Shown one piece after another: positions 1 through 7,683 of a DNA stretch of 64,000 nucleotides. The number at the start of each line of letters is the position of its first letter. Position 1 is the first letter of the stretch. Under the pieces are notes generated by a model. The model was not told the DNA's origin. It did no database searches and saw nothing but the letters and a program-made list of their open reading frames with translations. Origin of the DNA: Gammaproteobacteria bacterium (GTDB lineage: Bacteria > Pseudomonadota > Gammaproteobacteria > JAABTG01); NCBI GenBank assembly GCA_034522055.1, contig JAXHLS010000006.1, positions 124,001-188,000 of the forward strand, read 5' to 3'. A program made the position numbers and the translations under genes.

Positions 1-2
1 TG

Positions 3-380
3 GCCTTCGCCGTGGTGGCCCCGGACGGCTATGGCGGGCCCATCCGGCTCATGGTGGGCATCAGCGCCGCCGGGGTGGTGTCGGGGGTGCGGGTGCTCCA
101 TCACCGCGAGACGCCGGGCCTCGGGGATGACATCGAGACCCGCCACAGCGACTGGATCGAGTCCTTCCGCGGCACCTTCCGGGGCGCCCCTCCCGACAAG
201 GACTGGAAGGTGAAGCGGGACGGCGGCGTCTTCGACCAGTTCACCGGTGCCACCGTGACCCCGCGGGCGGTGGTGGCCGCGGTGCACCGCGCCCTGGTGT
301 TCTTCCAGCGCCATCGTGACGAACTGCTGCACGGCGATCCCCCACCCCCACCGGCGACCACCCCAGGAGACCCGTCATGA
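3..380 (+). CDS. rnfG: RnfG, electron transport complex FMN subunit (5' end missing)
   Basis: C-terminal part of the periplasm-facing flavoprotein subunit of the Rnf ion-translocating ferredoxin:NAD+ oxidoreductase. The frame is open from base 3, so the N-terminal membrane anchor lies outside the window. The retained part has the RnfG/NqrC FMN-binding region: a 'TPGLGDDIE' stretch followed by [10 protein letters not shown], in which the second Thr of the GATVT motif is the residue known in this family to carry covalent FMN. The C-terminus is Pro-rich. The stop overlaps the rnfE start (ATGA), which indicates translational coupling. Identification is firm because both motif and neighbour agree. 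Confidence 0.9.
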   Translation, partial: AFAVVAPDGYGGPIRLMVGISAAGVVSGVRVLHHRETPGLGDDIETRHSDWIESFRGTFRGAPPDKDWKVKRDGGVFDQFTGATVTPRAVVAAVHRALVFFQRHRDELLHGDPPPPPATTPGDPS

Positions 381-1102
381 CCGAATCCACCCATGGCCGG
401 CTCATGCGCCAGGGCCTGTGGCACAACAACCAGGCCCTGGTGGCCCTCCTCGGTCTGTGCCCCCTGCTGGCGGTGACCTCCACCGTGGTCAACGGCCTCG
501 GCCTCGGCCTCGCCACCCTGGCCACCCTGGTGACCACCAACGTCATCGTGTCCGCGGGGCGGCCCTGGATCCGCAAGGAGGTGCGCATCCCCATGTTCGT
601 GCTCATCATCGCCTGCGTGGTCACCACCATCGAACTGCTCATGAGCGCCCACATGGAGGCCCTGTTCCTGGCGCTGGGGATCTTCCTGCCCCTCATCGTC
701 ACCAACTGCGCGGTCATCGGCCGCGCCGAGGCCTTCGCCTCCCGCAACCCCGTGGGCCACGCCGCGATGGACGGCTTCGCCATGGGGCTGGGTTTCCTGG
801 CCGTGCTGGTGGCCCTCGGGGCCCTGCGGGAGCTGGTGGGTCACGGCACCCTGATGCGGGACGCGGATATCCTCCTCGGACCCTGGGCGGCCCACCTCGA
901 GGTACGGCTGTGGGCGGACTACCGCGGCTTCCTGCCGGCGGTGCTACCCCCCGGGGCCTTCGTGGGCCTGGCTCTGCTTATCGCCCTGAAGAACAAGCTC
1001 GACCGCCTGGCGGCCCGGCGCCGCGCCGGCGGCCGCGGGCCGTTCGCGGTCTGGCGCGGCCTCGACCGGGCCCCAGCGGCCGAGAGGATCATGACCGATT
1101 AG
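377..1102 (+). CDS. rnfE: RnfE, electron transport complex membrane subunit
   Basis: Integral membrane subunit of the Rnf complex (241 aa, close to the usual length), related to NqrD. It has about six hydrophobic helices. The N-terminal '[20 protein letters not shown]' and mid-protein '[16 protein letters not shown]' segments are signatures of the RnfA/RnfE fold; the buried Cys residues in them are associated in the family with an intramembrane iron-sulfur site. The start overlaps the rnfG stop. It is the last gene of the rnf operon here: a repeat block rather than nth follows. The C-terminus is Arg-rich and slightly longer than in many homologues. Confidence 0.93.
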   Translation: MTESTHGRLMRQGLWHNNQALVALLGLCPLLAVTSTVVNGLGLGLATLATLVTTNVIVSAGRPWIRKEVRIPMFVLIIACVVTTIELLMSAHMEALFLALGIFLPLIVTNCAVIGRAEAFASRNPVGHAAMDGFAMGLGFLAVLVALGALRELVGHGTLMRDADILLGPWAAHLEVRLWADYRGFLPAVLPPGAFVGLALLIALKNKLDRLAARRRAGGRGPFAVWRGLDRAPAAERIMTD

Positions 1103-1136
1103 GTCTCGATGTCCGATTGAAACCTGCAGTCGGCCG

Positions 1137-1420
1137 GATGTCGGGATGAATGCCGATCTACATCCGTGCCGCTGGAACCGGCGGTGGTGTATCCGTAGGT
1201 CGGGCTGTAGGTCGGACTTCAGTCCGACAGCCCGCAGGAGGGTTCCGATCCGGCCCGGGATGCGTGCGGCGCGGTTTGGATGTCGGGATGAATCCCGACC
1301 TACATCCGAGCCGCTGGAACCGGCGGTGGTGTATCCGTAGGTCGGGCTGTAGGTCGGACTTCAGTCCGACAGCCCGCAGGAGGGTTCCGATCCGGCCCGT
1401 GGTGCGTGCGGCGCGGTTTG
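1137..1420. repeat. 142-bp tandem duplication built from REP-like palindromes
   Basis: Two consecutive 142-bp units (1137-1278 and 1279-1420) are nearly identical, and a third starts at 1421 and diverges. Each unit holds a minus-oriented palindrome (at 1139, 1281, 1423) that reads GTAGGTCGGGATTCATCCCG on the reverse strand, then a spacer of about 30 bp, a plus-oriented nested palindrome starting GTAGGTCGGGCTGTAGGTCG (at 1195 and 1337), and a second spacer of about 45 bp. The inverted REP-spacer-REP layout resembles BIMEs. The block lies directly after rnfE, and no convincing gene is present in it. Confidence 0.85.
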
Positions 1421-1684
1421 GATGTCGGGATGAATCCCGACCTACAGTCGTGCCCCGGGAACGGGCGGTGGGGGATATTTGTAGGTCGGGCTGTTGGAAC
1501 AGGGGGTGGTGATGTCTGTGTCGGGCTTCAGGGCTGTAGGTTGGGGTGAGCTTGCGAACCCCAACGATTGGTAATCGCATTCACGGTTATGTTGGGGTTC
1601 GTTCCTCACCCCAACCTACATTCGTGCCGGTGGAACAGGGGGTGGTGATGTATCCGTAGGTCGGACTTCAGTCCGACAGCCCGC
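1421..1684. repeat. REP-like cluster with a long inverted repeat, between rnfE and nrdJ
   Basis: Continuation of the repeat block. It contains a REP arm at 1423-1445, a truncated copy starting at 1481, an 84-bp inverted repeat at 1536-1619 (arms GTAGGTTGGGGTGAG and CTCACCCCAACCTAC, a second repeat family), and another GTAGGTCGGAC palindrome at 1656-1678 that runs up to the nrdJ stop codon. Because rnfE and nrdJ converge here, the hairpins could also end transcription from both sides. That role is inferred; there is no poly-T tract. Confidence 0.8.
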
Positions 1685-3445
1685 TCAATCGGCCTCGCGC
1701 TCGATGGTGCAGCAGTGGCTGCCCTCCAGGCACGCCGGTTCCTCCTCGTTCCCGGCGTGCTCCAGCACCGCGCCGGTGATGGCGTTGGGGCGGTAGGTGG
1801 TGCAACCCTTGAGGCCCTGGCGGTAGGCGTGGCGGTAGAGTTCCTTGAAGTCCGCGAAGGGATGGTCGGGGGCGATGTTGACGGTCTTGGAGACGGCGTT
1901 GTCCACGAAGGGCTGGACGGCGGCCTGCATGGCGATGTGGGCGCGCGGCGGCAGCTGGTCGGCGCGCACCAGTACGTCATTACCGAGGGCGGGGCTGCCG
2001 GCCGCCCGCCACAGGGCGAAGGCGCGGTCGGTGACGTCGTAGACGCCGTGGCTGCCGTCGGCCTGGAGTACGCGGCGCCGGCCCTCGAAGGAATAGACGG
2101 GCTCGATGCCCCCGGACACGTTGTCGGCGAGCAGGGAGATGGTACCCGTGGGGGCGATGGTCACCAGGTGGCTGTTGCGGATGCCGTGGCGGGCGATGCC
2201 GTCCCGCACGTCCGCCGGCAGGCGGGTGACGAAGGGAGCCGCCAGATAGGCCTCCCGTTCGAAGGCCGGGCACGGGCCCCGTTCCGCCGCCAGGTCCACC
2301 GAGGCGCGGTAGGCGGCATCCCGCAGGCAGGTCATCACGGCGGCCGCCAGGGCGCGCCCGGCGTCGCTGTCGTAGGGGAGGCCCACCATGATGAGGGCGT
2401 CGGCGAGGCCGGTGATGCCGAGGCCGATGCGGCGGGTGCGTTGGGCCTGTTCCTGCTGGCGGGGCAGGGGGAAGCGGGACACCTCGATGACGTTATCCAG
2501 GAAGCGCACGGCCGTGGGCACGGCCGCCGCCAGGGCGTCCAGGTCGAGGCGGGCATCGCCGGAGAAGGGGGCGGTGACGAAACGGGCGAGGTTCAGGGCC
2601 CCCAGGTTGCAGGCGCCGTAGGGCGGCAGGGGGATCTCGCCGCAGGGATTGGTGGCGCTGATGTCCTCGCAGTAGCCCAGATTGTTCTCGCGATTGATGG
2701 TGTCCAAGAACAGCACGCCTGGCTCGGCGGCGTCGTAGGTGGCGCGCATGATGTCGTCCCACAGGGCGCGGGCCGGCACCTCGCGATGGATCTCGCCGCC
2801 GGGCCCGGGGAAGCGCAGGGCCCAGGGGCGGTCCGCCTCAACCGCCGCCATGAAGGCATCGCTCACCAGCACCGAGAGGTTGAAGCGGGTGAGGGCGTCG
2901 CCCCCCGCCTTGGCGTGGACGAAGGCCTCGATGTCCGGGTGGTCGCAGCGCAGGGTGGCCATCATGGCGCCGCGGCGCGCGCCGGTGGAGAGCACCGTGG
3001 CACACATGGCGTCCCAGATATTCATGAAGGCCACGGGGCCCGAGGAGACGGTGCCGGTGGCGTGGGCCACGGTGCCGGCGGGGCGCAGGGTGGAGAAGTC
3101 GTAGCCCACGCCGCCGCCCTGCTGCATGGTCAGGGCGCCCTCCTTGAGGCCCTGGAAGATCCCTTCCATGGAGTCCTCGATGGTCCCCATGACGAAGCAG
3201 TTGAACAGGGTGACCCGGTTACCGGTGCCGGCGCCCGCCAGGATGCGCCCGCCGGGGAGAAAGCGGAATCCGCGCAGCAAGTCCACGAAGCGTTGTCGCC
3301 ATGCCGCCCGGTCGCGGGGTTCGGCGGCGGCGATGGCAGCCGCCACCCGCTGCCAGGTGTCCGTCACGTCCTCCTCGCCGGCGTGGCGGTACTTGGTCCG
3401 CCAGATGAGGCGGGCGATGGGGGTGTCGATGGTCGGTTCGGTCAT
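1685..3445 (-). CDS. nrdJ: Adenosylcobalamin-dependent (class II) ribonucleotide reductase
   Basis: Reduces ribonucleotides to deoxyribonucleotides using a radical from adenosylcobalamin, so it works with or without oxygen. 586 aa, a short monomeric-type NrdJ. The active-site set is visible: C83 (in NCFVMG) and C279 as the redox pair, and the N266-x-C268-x-E270 catalytic triad (NPCGE), with C279 eleven residues after the thiyl Cys as in other class II enzymes. A phosphate-binding 'PTGTIS' stretch lies near residue 430. The tail carries a Cys pair (HCC) that can re-reduce the active site. It is transcribed alone; no nrdAB or nrdDG is in the window. It needs B12, and I saw no cobalamin riboswitch upstream. 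Confidence 0.95.
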   Translation of the reverse strand: MTEPTIDTPIARLIWRTKYRHAGEEDVTDTWQRVAAAIAAAEPRDRAAWRQRFVDLLRGFRFLPGGRILAGAGTGNRVTLFNCFVMGTIEDSMEGIFQGLKEGALTMQQGGGVGYDFSTLRPAGTVAHATGTVSSGPVAFMNIWDAMCATVLSTGARRGAMMATLRCDHPDIEAFVHAKAGGDALTRFNLSVLVSDAFMAAVEADRPWALRFPGPGGEIHREVPARALWDDIMRATYDAAEPGVLFLDTINRENNLGYCEDISATNPCGEIPLPPYGACNLGALNLARFVTAPFSGDARLDLDALAAAVPTAVRFLDNVIEVSRFPLPRQQEQAQRTRRIGLGITGLADALIMVGLPYDSDAGRALAAAVMTCLRDAAYRASVDLAAERGPCPAFEREAYLAAPFVTRLPADVRDGIARHGIRNSHLVTIAPTGTISLLADNVSGGIEPVYSFEGRRRVLQADGSHGVYDVTDRAFALWRAAGSPALGNDVLVRADQLPPRAHIAMQAAVQPFVDNAVSKTVNIAPDHPFADFKELYRHAYRQGLKGCTTYRPNAITGAVLEHAGNEEEPACLEGSHCCTIEREAD

Positions 3446-3922
3446 GGTGGGGTACCGTGGTAACGGTCGCAGGGTCTTCGCCCCCGGGGAACGTCAGGGC
3501 GCCGGGGCCGGTCTATGCCCAGGAGGAGCCGGCGGTGAAGTTCGGAGATTTGAAAGTATGATCGGGGCATGTACCCCCGCTTTCAAAGCATAGAACATGG
3601 GGGTTCGACGGCGGACGCAGTCCAGCGCAGCGGCACGGGCTGCAGGGCGTGGAGACGTAGATGGCTGTTCAGAAATGTCGATCACCGAAAGTCCGGGTGG
3701 TGTTCGCAGGCAACCGGTAATCCCTTCCGGCACATCGCCGTGAATACCTGCTGCGCTTCGCAGTCCTGCGACCCTTGCAGGCCCGGCCCACGGCATCCTG
3801 CCGTGGGCGCGCGCCGGGCTGCGAAAGTCCACTGATGGCAGGAGAGAAACGAGGCGCCGCCACCACTGTGCGCGTCCAGGATATGCATTGCGGCGCCTGC
3901 GGGGCCCCGGGGTGCCTCCCGA
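3446..3922. other. Intergenic region between nrdJ and smpB with hairpins, no clear gene
   Basis: About 475 bp holding the 5' flank of nrdJ (minus strand) and the 3' flank of smpB. Visible structure: the nested palindrome at 3549-3587, a G/C pairing CCCCC...GGGGG across 3574-3604, and a perfect 10-bp stem with a 3-nt loop at 3786-3808 (GCCCACGGCA/TGCCGTGGGC) without a T-tract. The short open frames here have no recognisable domain, except the remnant at 3835-3930. No tmRNA was found, although smpB is adjacent. Confidence 0.6.
3549..3587 (-). promoter_or_regulatory. Nested palindrome in the nrdJ 5' region
   Basis: Outer arms TTTGAAAG (3549-3556) and CTTTCAAA (3580-3587) are perfect complements. 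Inside them, CGGGG (3563-3567) pairs with CCCCG (3575-3579). The element sits about 105 bp upstream of the nrdJ start codon, so it may be an operator or a 5' UTR hairpin. It does not match the NrdR box as I know it. The function is unknown. Confidence 0.5.
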
Positions 3923-3930
3923 TCAGTTAA
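3835..3930 (+). pseudogene. Possible remnant of an HMA-type copper chaperone gene
   Basis: A 31-codon open frame reads ...TTVRVQDMHCGACG..., which resembles the first beta-strand and CxxC metal-binding loop of heavy-metal-associated (HMA/CopZ) domains. It then loses similarity and stops inside the smpB 3' end. The match covers only about 20 residues, and no ribosome binding site is obvious. It may be a broken copper chaperone gene beside a copper-enzyme operon, or chance in GC-rich DNA. Confidence 0.3.
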
Positions 3931-4396
3931 CCTTGAGGATGCGCTGCTTGTCCCGCTGCCAGTCCCGTTCCTTCTCGGTGGCGCGCTTGTCGTGGAGTTT
4001 CTTGCCCTTGGCCAGGGCAACCTCCACCTTGGCTCGGCCCTTCTTCCAGTACATGCGGGTGGGCACCACCGTGAAGCCCTTGCGGTCCACGGCGCCGATG
4101 AGGGTATCCAGCTGGTTGCGGTGGAGCAGCAGCTTGCGGGTGCGGTCGGGCTCCGGCTTGATGTGGGTGGAGGCCGTGGGCAGGGGCGTGATGTGGGCCC
4201 CCAGCAGCCAGGCCTCGCCGTCCTTCACCAGCACGTAGCTGTCCCGCAGCTGGGCCCGCCCCGCCCGCAGGCTCTTCACCTCCCAGCCCTCCAGCACCAG
4301 CCCCGCCTCCAGCTTCTCGGTGAAGCTGTAGTCGTGGCCCGCCTTCTTGTTGGCGGCGATGAGGTTGCCGGGGGCGGCTTTCTTCTTGGTGGCCAT
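3923..4396 (-). CDS. smpB: SsrA-binding protein SmpB
   Basis: Binds tmRNA and brings it to stalled ribosomes for trans-translation. 157 aa, normal length. Family signatures: N-terminal '[13 protein letters not shown]', the oligonucleotide-binding barrel with '[19 protein letters not shown]', '[11 protein letters not shown]', and the basic helical tail '[24 protein letters not shown]' region that mimics mRNA. It is divergent from the ba3 oxidase operon. In many gammaproteobacteria smpB neighbours ratA/ratB/bamE; here those genes are about 25 kb away. A candidate -10 for this gene (TATAGT on the minus strand) lies at 4427-4432, with a weak -35. Confidence 0.96.
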   Translation of the reverse strand: MATKKKAAPGNLIAANKKAGHDYSFTEKLEAGLVLEGWEVKSLRAGRAQLRDSYVLVKDGEAWLLGAHITPLPTASTHIKPEPDRTRKLLLHRNQLDTLIGAVDRKGFTVVPTRMYWKKGRAKVEVALAKGKKLHDKRATEKERDWQRDKQRILKVN

Positions 4397-4471
4397 GAAT
4401 GGACGAGGGAATTGGAAAACGGACTACTATACACACCGAGTCTGGCAGTTGCCTATGGACGGATGCGTCCT

Positions 4472-4499
4472 TTGACCGACCAGAGTCATCAACTATACT
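4472..4499 (+). promoter_or_regulatory. Sigma-70 promoter of the ba3 oxidase operon
   Basis: TTGACC (4472-4477), a 16-bp spacer, then TATACT (4494-4499): a near-consensus sigma-70 promoter. The start of transcription would fall near 4506, leaving a leader of about 60 nt before the first ATG at 4567. No FNR-type dyad (TTGAT-N4-ATCAA) was seen next to it. Confidence 0.7.
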
Positions 4500-4566
4500 G
4501 CCCGCCAAGTCTGCGTTTCGCGCCGGCTCCCACCAGACGCATATTGACACGGAGGAGGTCATACCC

Positions 4567-4719
4567 ATGAGTGAGCTGAGTCCCGAAGAAGAGAAGGCCA
4601 TCCTGGAAAGCCCGCCCAAGGGTACCTTCGCCATCATCGTCCTTTACGCCTTCGTGTTCGGGGCAGCATGGCTGGCGCTGTACTTCGGCCGTTTCCTGGC
4701 TCACGGCCCGGTCAACTAG
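4567..4719 (+). CDS. ba3-type cytochrome oxidase subunit IIa (50 aa)
   Basis: Small single-helix subunit of B-family (ba3) heme-copper oxidases. 50 aa: an acidic N-terminus (SPEEEKAILESPPKG) followed by one transmembrane segment (about residues 20-42, IIVLYAFVFGAAWLALYFG). The start was chosen at 4567 because a strong GGAGG lies 7-11 bases upstream; the frame is open further upstream, but that part has no family character. The gene ends 12 bp before subunit II, the usual IIa-II-I order. Assignment rests on size, topology and position. Confidence 0.85.
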   Translation: MSELSPEEEKAILESPPKGTFAIIVLYAFVFGAAWLALYFGRFLAHGPVN

Positions 4720-4731
4720 GGAGGCGTCGTC

Positions 4732-5217
4732 ATGCACGTGGATCCGCTTGAAAAGATCTGGATCGGCATCGTCATCCTGCTGACCGCAGTCATGTTGGGT
4801 TCCATCTTCTATACCGCTTTCGCCGGCAGTGTGCACCCGCCCAGCAACGTGGAGGTAGTGGATTCCACCGCACTCCATCTCACCGAGGAGTTCGCGGAGG
4901 ACAACCTCGGCGTCAGGGATAACGAGGACGGCAGCGTCACCGTCACCATGGTGGCCACCCGCTACGGCTTCTACCCGCAGCATGTGGAGATTCCCGCCAA
5001 GACGCCGGTGACCTTTCGCTTCGCCACGCCCGACACCTTGCACGGGCTGCACATCCCTACCACCAACGTGGACACCATGGTGATTCCCGGCTACGTCTCG
5101 GAGGTCAACACCGAGCTCCAGTCCACCGGCACCTTTCCGATGTACTGCAACGAGTATTGCGGCGTGGGCCACCACGCCATGTGGAGCAGGGTAACCATCG
5201 TCCCCCCCAAGGGATAA
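4732..5217 (+). CDS. cbaB: ba3-type cytochrome c oxidase subunit II (CuA)
   Basis: Accepts electrons from cytochrome c through the binuclear CuA centre and passes them to subunit I. 161 aa, short as in ba3 oxidases. One N-terminal membrane helix (about residues 9-31) is followed by a cupredoxin domain. The CuA ligands are visible near the end as C-N-E-Y-C-G-V-G-H-H-A-M (Cys-x3-Cys-x3-His-x2-Met), with a further His in 'TLHGLHIPTTN' and the family segment 'RYGFYPQHVEIPA'. It lies between subunit IIa and subunit I in one operon. Confidence 0.95.
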   Translation: MHVDPLEKIWIGIVILLTAVMLGSIFYTAFAGSVHPPSNVEVVDSTALHLTEEFAEDNLGVRDNEDGSVTVTMVATRYGFYPQHVEIPAKTPVTFRFATPDTLHGLHIPTTNVDTMVIPGYVSEVNTELQSTGTFPMYCNEYCGVGHHAMWSRVTIVPPKG

Positions 5218-5271
5218 ATCCGTTCGTTCACGGACGGGAGCCGCTACGAAAACAATACCAGGAGGCGCTTC

Positions 5272-6891
5272 ATGAGCGAGACGGACAAGCCCGATGGCCT
5301 CGCGCTGGGCCACATGTGGGTGGCCTTGGCCACCTTTCTGTTGGCGTCGGTGCTCGGGGCCTACCAGGTGCTGGAGCGGGCCGAGCTGATCCCGCTATGG
5401 GCGGAGGGCTATTACACTTCGGTGACGGCCCACGGCGTGATCATGGCCTACGTCCTCACCACCTTCTTCATCGCCGGTTTCGGCTACTACTGCGCCTCGG
5501 CGGCGCTGGATCGCCCGGTGTGGAACAAGCCGCTGGCCTGGGGCGGATTCGGGATGATGGTGGTGGGGGTGCTGATGGTGGTGTATGCCCTGGTCACCGG
5601 CCAGGCGATGGTGATGTACACCTTCTACCCGCCGCTCACCGCCCACTGGACCTTCTACGTGGGGGCGGCATTGCTGGTGGTGGGTTCCATCGCCTGGGTG
5701 GTGATCATGATCGTCATGCCCATCCAGTGGAAACGGGATAATCCCGGCCAGCCGCTGCCGCTGATAATGTTCTCCACCACCGCCAACGCCACCCTGTGGT
5801 TGTGGACGCTCATCGGCGTGGCGGTTGAAGTGGTGTTCCAACTCATCCCCCTGTCCCTGGGGTTGGTGGACACCGTGGACGTGGGCCTCGCCCGCACCCT
5901 GTTCGCCTGGACCCTGCATCCCATCGTCTACGTGTGGCTGATCCCTGCCTATCAGGCCATGTACATGTTCGTGCCGCAGGTGGCCGGCGGGCGCCTGTTC
6001 AGCGACGAGATGGCGCGGGTGGCCTTCATCATGCTGCTCGTCTTCAGCCTGCCCATCGGCTTCCACCACCTCTACGTCGACCCCTTCCAGGCGGCCGGCT
6101 GGAAGCTGTTCCATGGCTTCGGCACCTTCATGGTGGCCATCCCCACCCTCATTACCGGTTTCACGGTGATCGCCGGCATGGAGATCGCCGGCCGGCTGCG
6201 GGGCGGCAGGGGGCTTTTCGGCTGGCTGCGCACCCTGCCCTGGCACGAGCCCATGGTGCTGGCCGCCGGCCTGGCGCTGCTGATGCTGACCCTCGGAGGC
6301 TTCGGCGGCGTGGTGAACGCCAGCTATGCCATGAACACCATGGTCCACAACACCATGTGGGTGCCGGCTCACTTCCACCTCATCTTCGCCGGTACCACCA
6401 TCATCATGTACTTCGCCATCGCCTACCATCTATGGCCCAAGATGACGGGCCGGGAGCTGTTCTCCCGCCGCCTGGCGACCACCCAGCTCTGGCTGTGGTT
6501 CATCGGTATCGTGGTGCTTACCGTGCCCTGGCACTATGTGGGGCTGTTGGGCATGCCCCGGCGTACCGCCGCCATGCCCTACGACCCGGAGTTCGTGGCT
6601 CCCTGGCAGTCGTCGGCGGTGCTGATGGCCGTCGGCGGCATCATCATGACGGTATCCGCCGTACTGCTCATCTACAACCTCGTCATGACCCATGCCGCGC
6701 GCACCCCCGCCGCAGAGCGTGAGCTGCGTTTCGCCCAGGCCATCCAGCCGCCCCTCAAGTTACCGAAGCCCATGAACGGCTTTGCCCTGTGGAACTGGAT
6801 CCTGGTGGTCTACATGGGAGCCGGTTTCGGCTACCCGTTGCTGCAGTTTTTCATCCTGGACGTCCAGCCCGCGCTGGCATGGGGGTGGTGA
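5272..6891 (+). CDS. cbaA: ba3-type cytochrome c oxidase subunit I
   Basis: Catalytic oxygen-reducing, proton-pumping subunit of a B-family heme-copper oxidase. 539 aa with about 13 membrane helices. Ligands visible: the low-spin heme His in 'TAHGVIMAYV', CuB His and cross-linking Tyr in 'TLHPIVYVWLIPAY', the CuB His pair in 'GFHHLYVDP', and the two heme His residues in 'VPAHFHLIFAG'. The H-P-I-V-Y arrangement is typical of ba3 rather than cbb3 enzymes. B-family oxidases usually have high oxygen affinity and use a single K-channel. A Shine-Dalgarno (AGGAGG) lies just upstream. The stop is 2 bp before the cytochrome c start. Confidence 0.95.
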   Translation: MSETDKPDGLALGHMWVALATFLLASVLGAYQVLERAELIPLWAEGYYTSVTAHGVIMAYVLTTFFIAGFGYYCASAALDRPVWNKPLAWGGFGMMVVGVLMVVYALVTGQAMVMYTFYPPLTAHWTFYVGAALLVVGSIAWVVIMIVMPIQWKRDNPGQPLPLIMFSTTANATLWLWTLIGVAVEVVFQLIPLSLGLVDTVDVGLARTLFAWTLHPIVYVWLIPAYQAMYMFVPQVAGGRLFSDEMARVAFIMLLVFSLPIGFHHLYVDPFQAAGWKLFHGFGTFMVAIPTLITGFTVIAGMEIAGRLRGGRGLFGWLRTLPWHEPMVLAAGLALLMLTLGGFGGVVNASYAMNTMVHNTMWVPAHFHLIFAGTTIIMYFAIAYHLWPKMTGRELFSRRLATTQLWLWFIGIVVLTVPWHYVGLLGMPRRTAAMPYDPEFVAPWQSSAVLMAVGGIIMTVSAVLLIYNLVMTHAARTPAAERELRFAQAIQPPLKLPKPMNGFALWNWILVVYMGAGFGYPLLQFFILDVQPALAWGW

Positions 6892-6893
6892 CC

Positions 6894-7568
6894 ATGAGCA
6901 AGGCTCTGAGTGTATTGTTTCTCGCCGCGGGACTTTCCATGGCCGCTCATGCGGCGCCATCGTCCAAGGTGGCGTGGACCGTCGAGACCATGGCCCTCAT
7001 CAAGTCCGGGGACGGGGATCGTGGCGCCACCTTAACGGAGCGCTGTGCGTCCTGCCACGGCGAGGATGGCGTGAGCCGGTCCGAGAACTGGCCCAGCCTG
7101 GCCGGCCAACTGGCCCCCTACATCTACAAGCAGCTCAAGGACTACAAGGATGGGCAGCGTCGCCACGGTGTCATGCGGGCGCTGTCTCGCGGGCTCTCGG
7201 ATCAGGACATGGCCGACATCGCCGCCTATTATGCGGCTCTGCCGGTACCCGAGCCCAGCGAGCCCAAAGGCGGCGGTGAGGCGGCCGAACGATTGGCAAA
7301 GCGGGGCGACGGCGTACGTCTGATACCCGCCTGCCAGAGCTGTCATGGCCGCGATGGCCGGGGTAATGCCACCGGCGGTGTGGGCATAGCGGTGATGCCG
7401 TCCCTGGTGGCTCAGTATCCCACCTACATCGCCGAGACCCTGAGGGATTACAAGAACGGCAAGCGTGCCAATGACGTGTACAGCCGCATGCGCAGCATCG
7501 CGGCCGAACTCAGCGACGACGAGATCCAGGCCCTGGCGGACCATTACGGCACCCTCACCACGGAATAG
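6894..7568 (+). CDS. Diheme cytochrome c (c4-like) of the oxidase operon
   Basis: Periplasmic electron carrier, probably the donor to the CuA subunit encoded upstream. 224 aa with a Sec signal peptide (residues 1-20, cleavage after AAHA). There are two heme c sites, CASCH (51-55) and CQSCH (147-151), each in a class I cytochrome domain, giving the two-domain shape of cytochrome c4. The start at 6894 was chosen because it gives a clean signal peptide immediately after the subunit I stop; frames opening upstream lie inside subunit I. The Met axial ligands are probably in 'RHGVMRALS' and 'YSRMRSIA'. Confidence 0.88.
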   Translation: MSKALSVLFLAAGLSMAAHAAPSSKVAWTVETMALIKSGDGDRGATLTERCASCHGEDGVSRSENWPSLAGQLAPYIYKQLKDYKDGQRRHGVMRALSRGLSDQDMADIAAYYAALPVPEPSEPKGGGEAAERLAKRGDGVRLIPACQSCHGRDGRGNATGGVGIAVMPSLVAQYPTYIAETLRDYKNGKRANDVYSRMRSIAAELSDDEIQALADHYGTLTTE

Positions 7569-7683
7569 CCCCGGTTAAGGTGTCACGCAGGATGGCCGGT
7601 CACCGCCGACATGGAACGCCCCGGCCCCTCCACCGCGGGGCGCTCGCACCGCTCGTGGTTTTGGAGCCGCAGGGCGGGCTCCG

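Noticed and set aside
1150-1580. Short open frames within the rnfE-nrdJ repeat block
   Set aside because: They consist of translated tandem repeats (for example repeated RCIRRSGCRSDF), with no ribosome site.
3446-3922. Possible tmRNA gene or cobalamin riboswitch between smpB and nrdJ
   Set aside because: No tRNA-like ends with a CCA terminus, no tag reading frame, and no B12-box pattern could be assembled on either strand.
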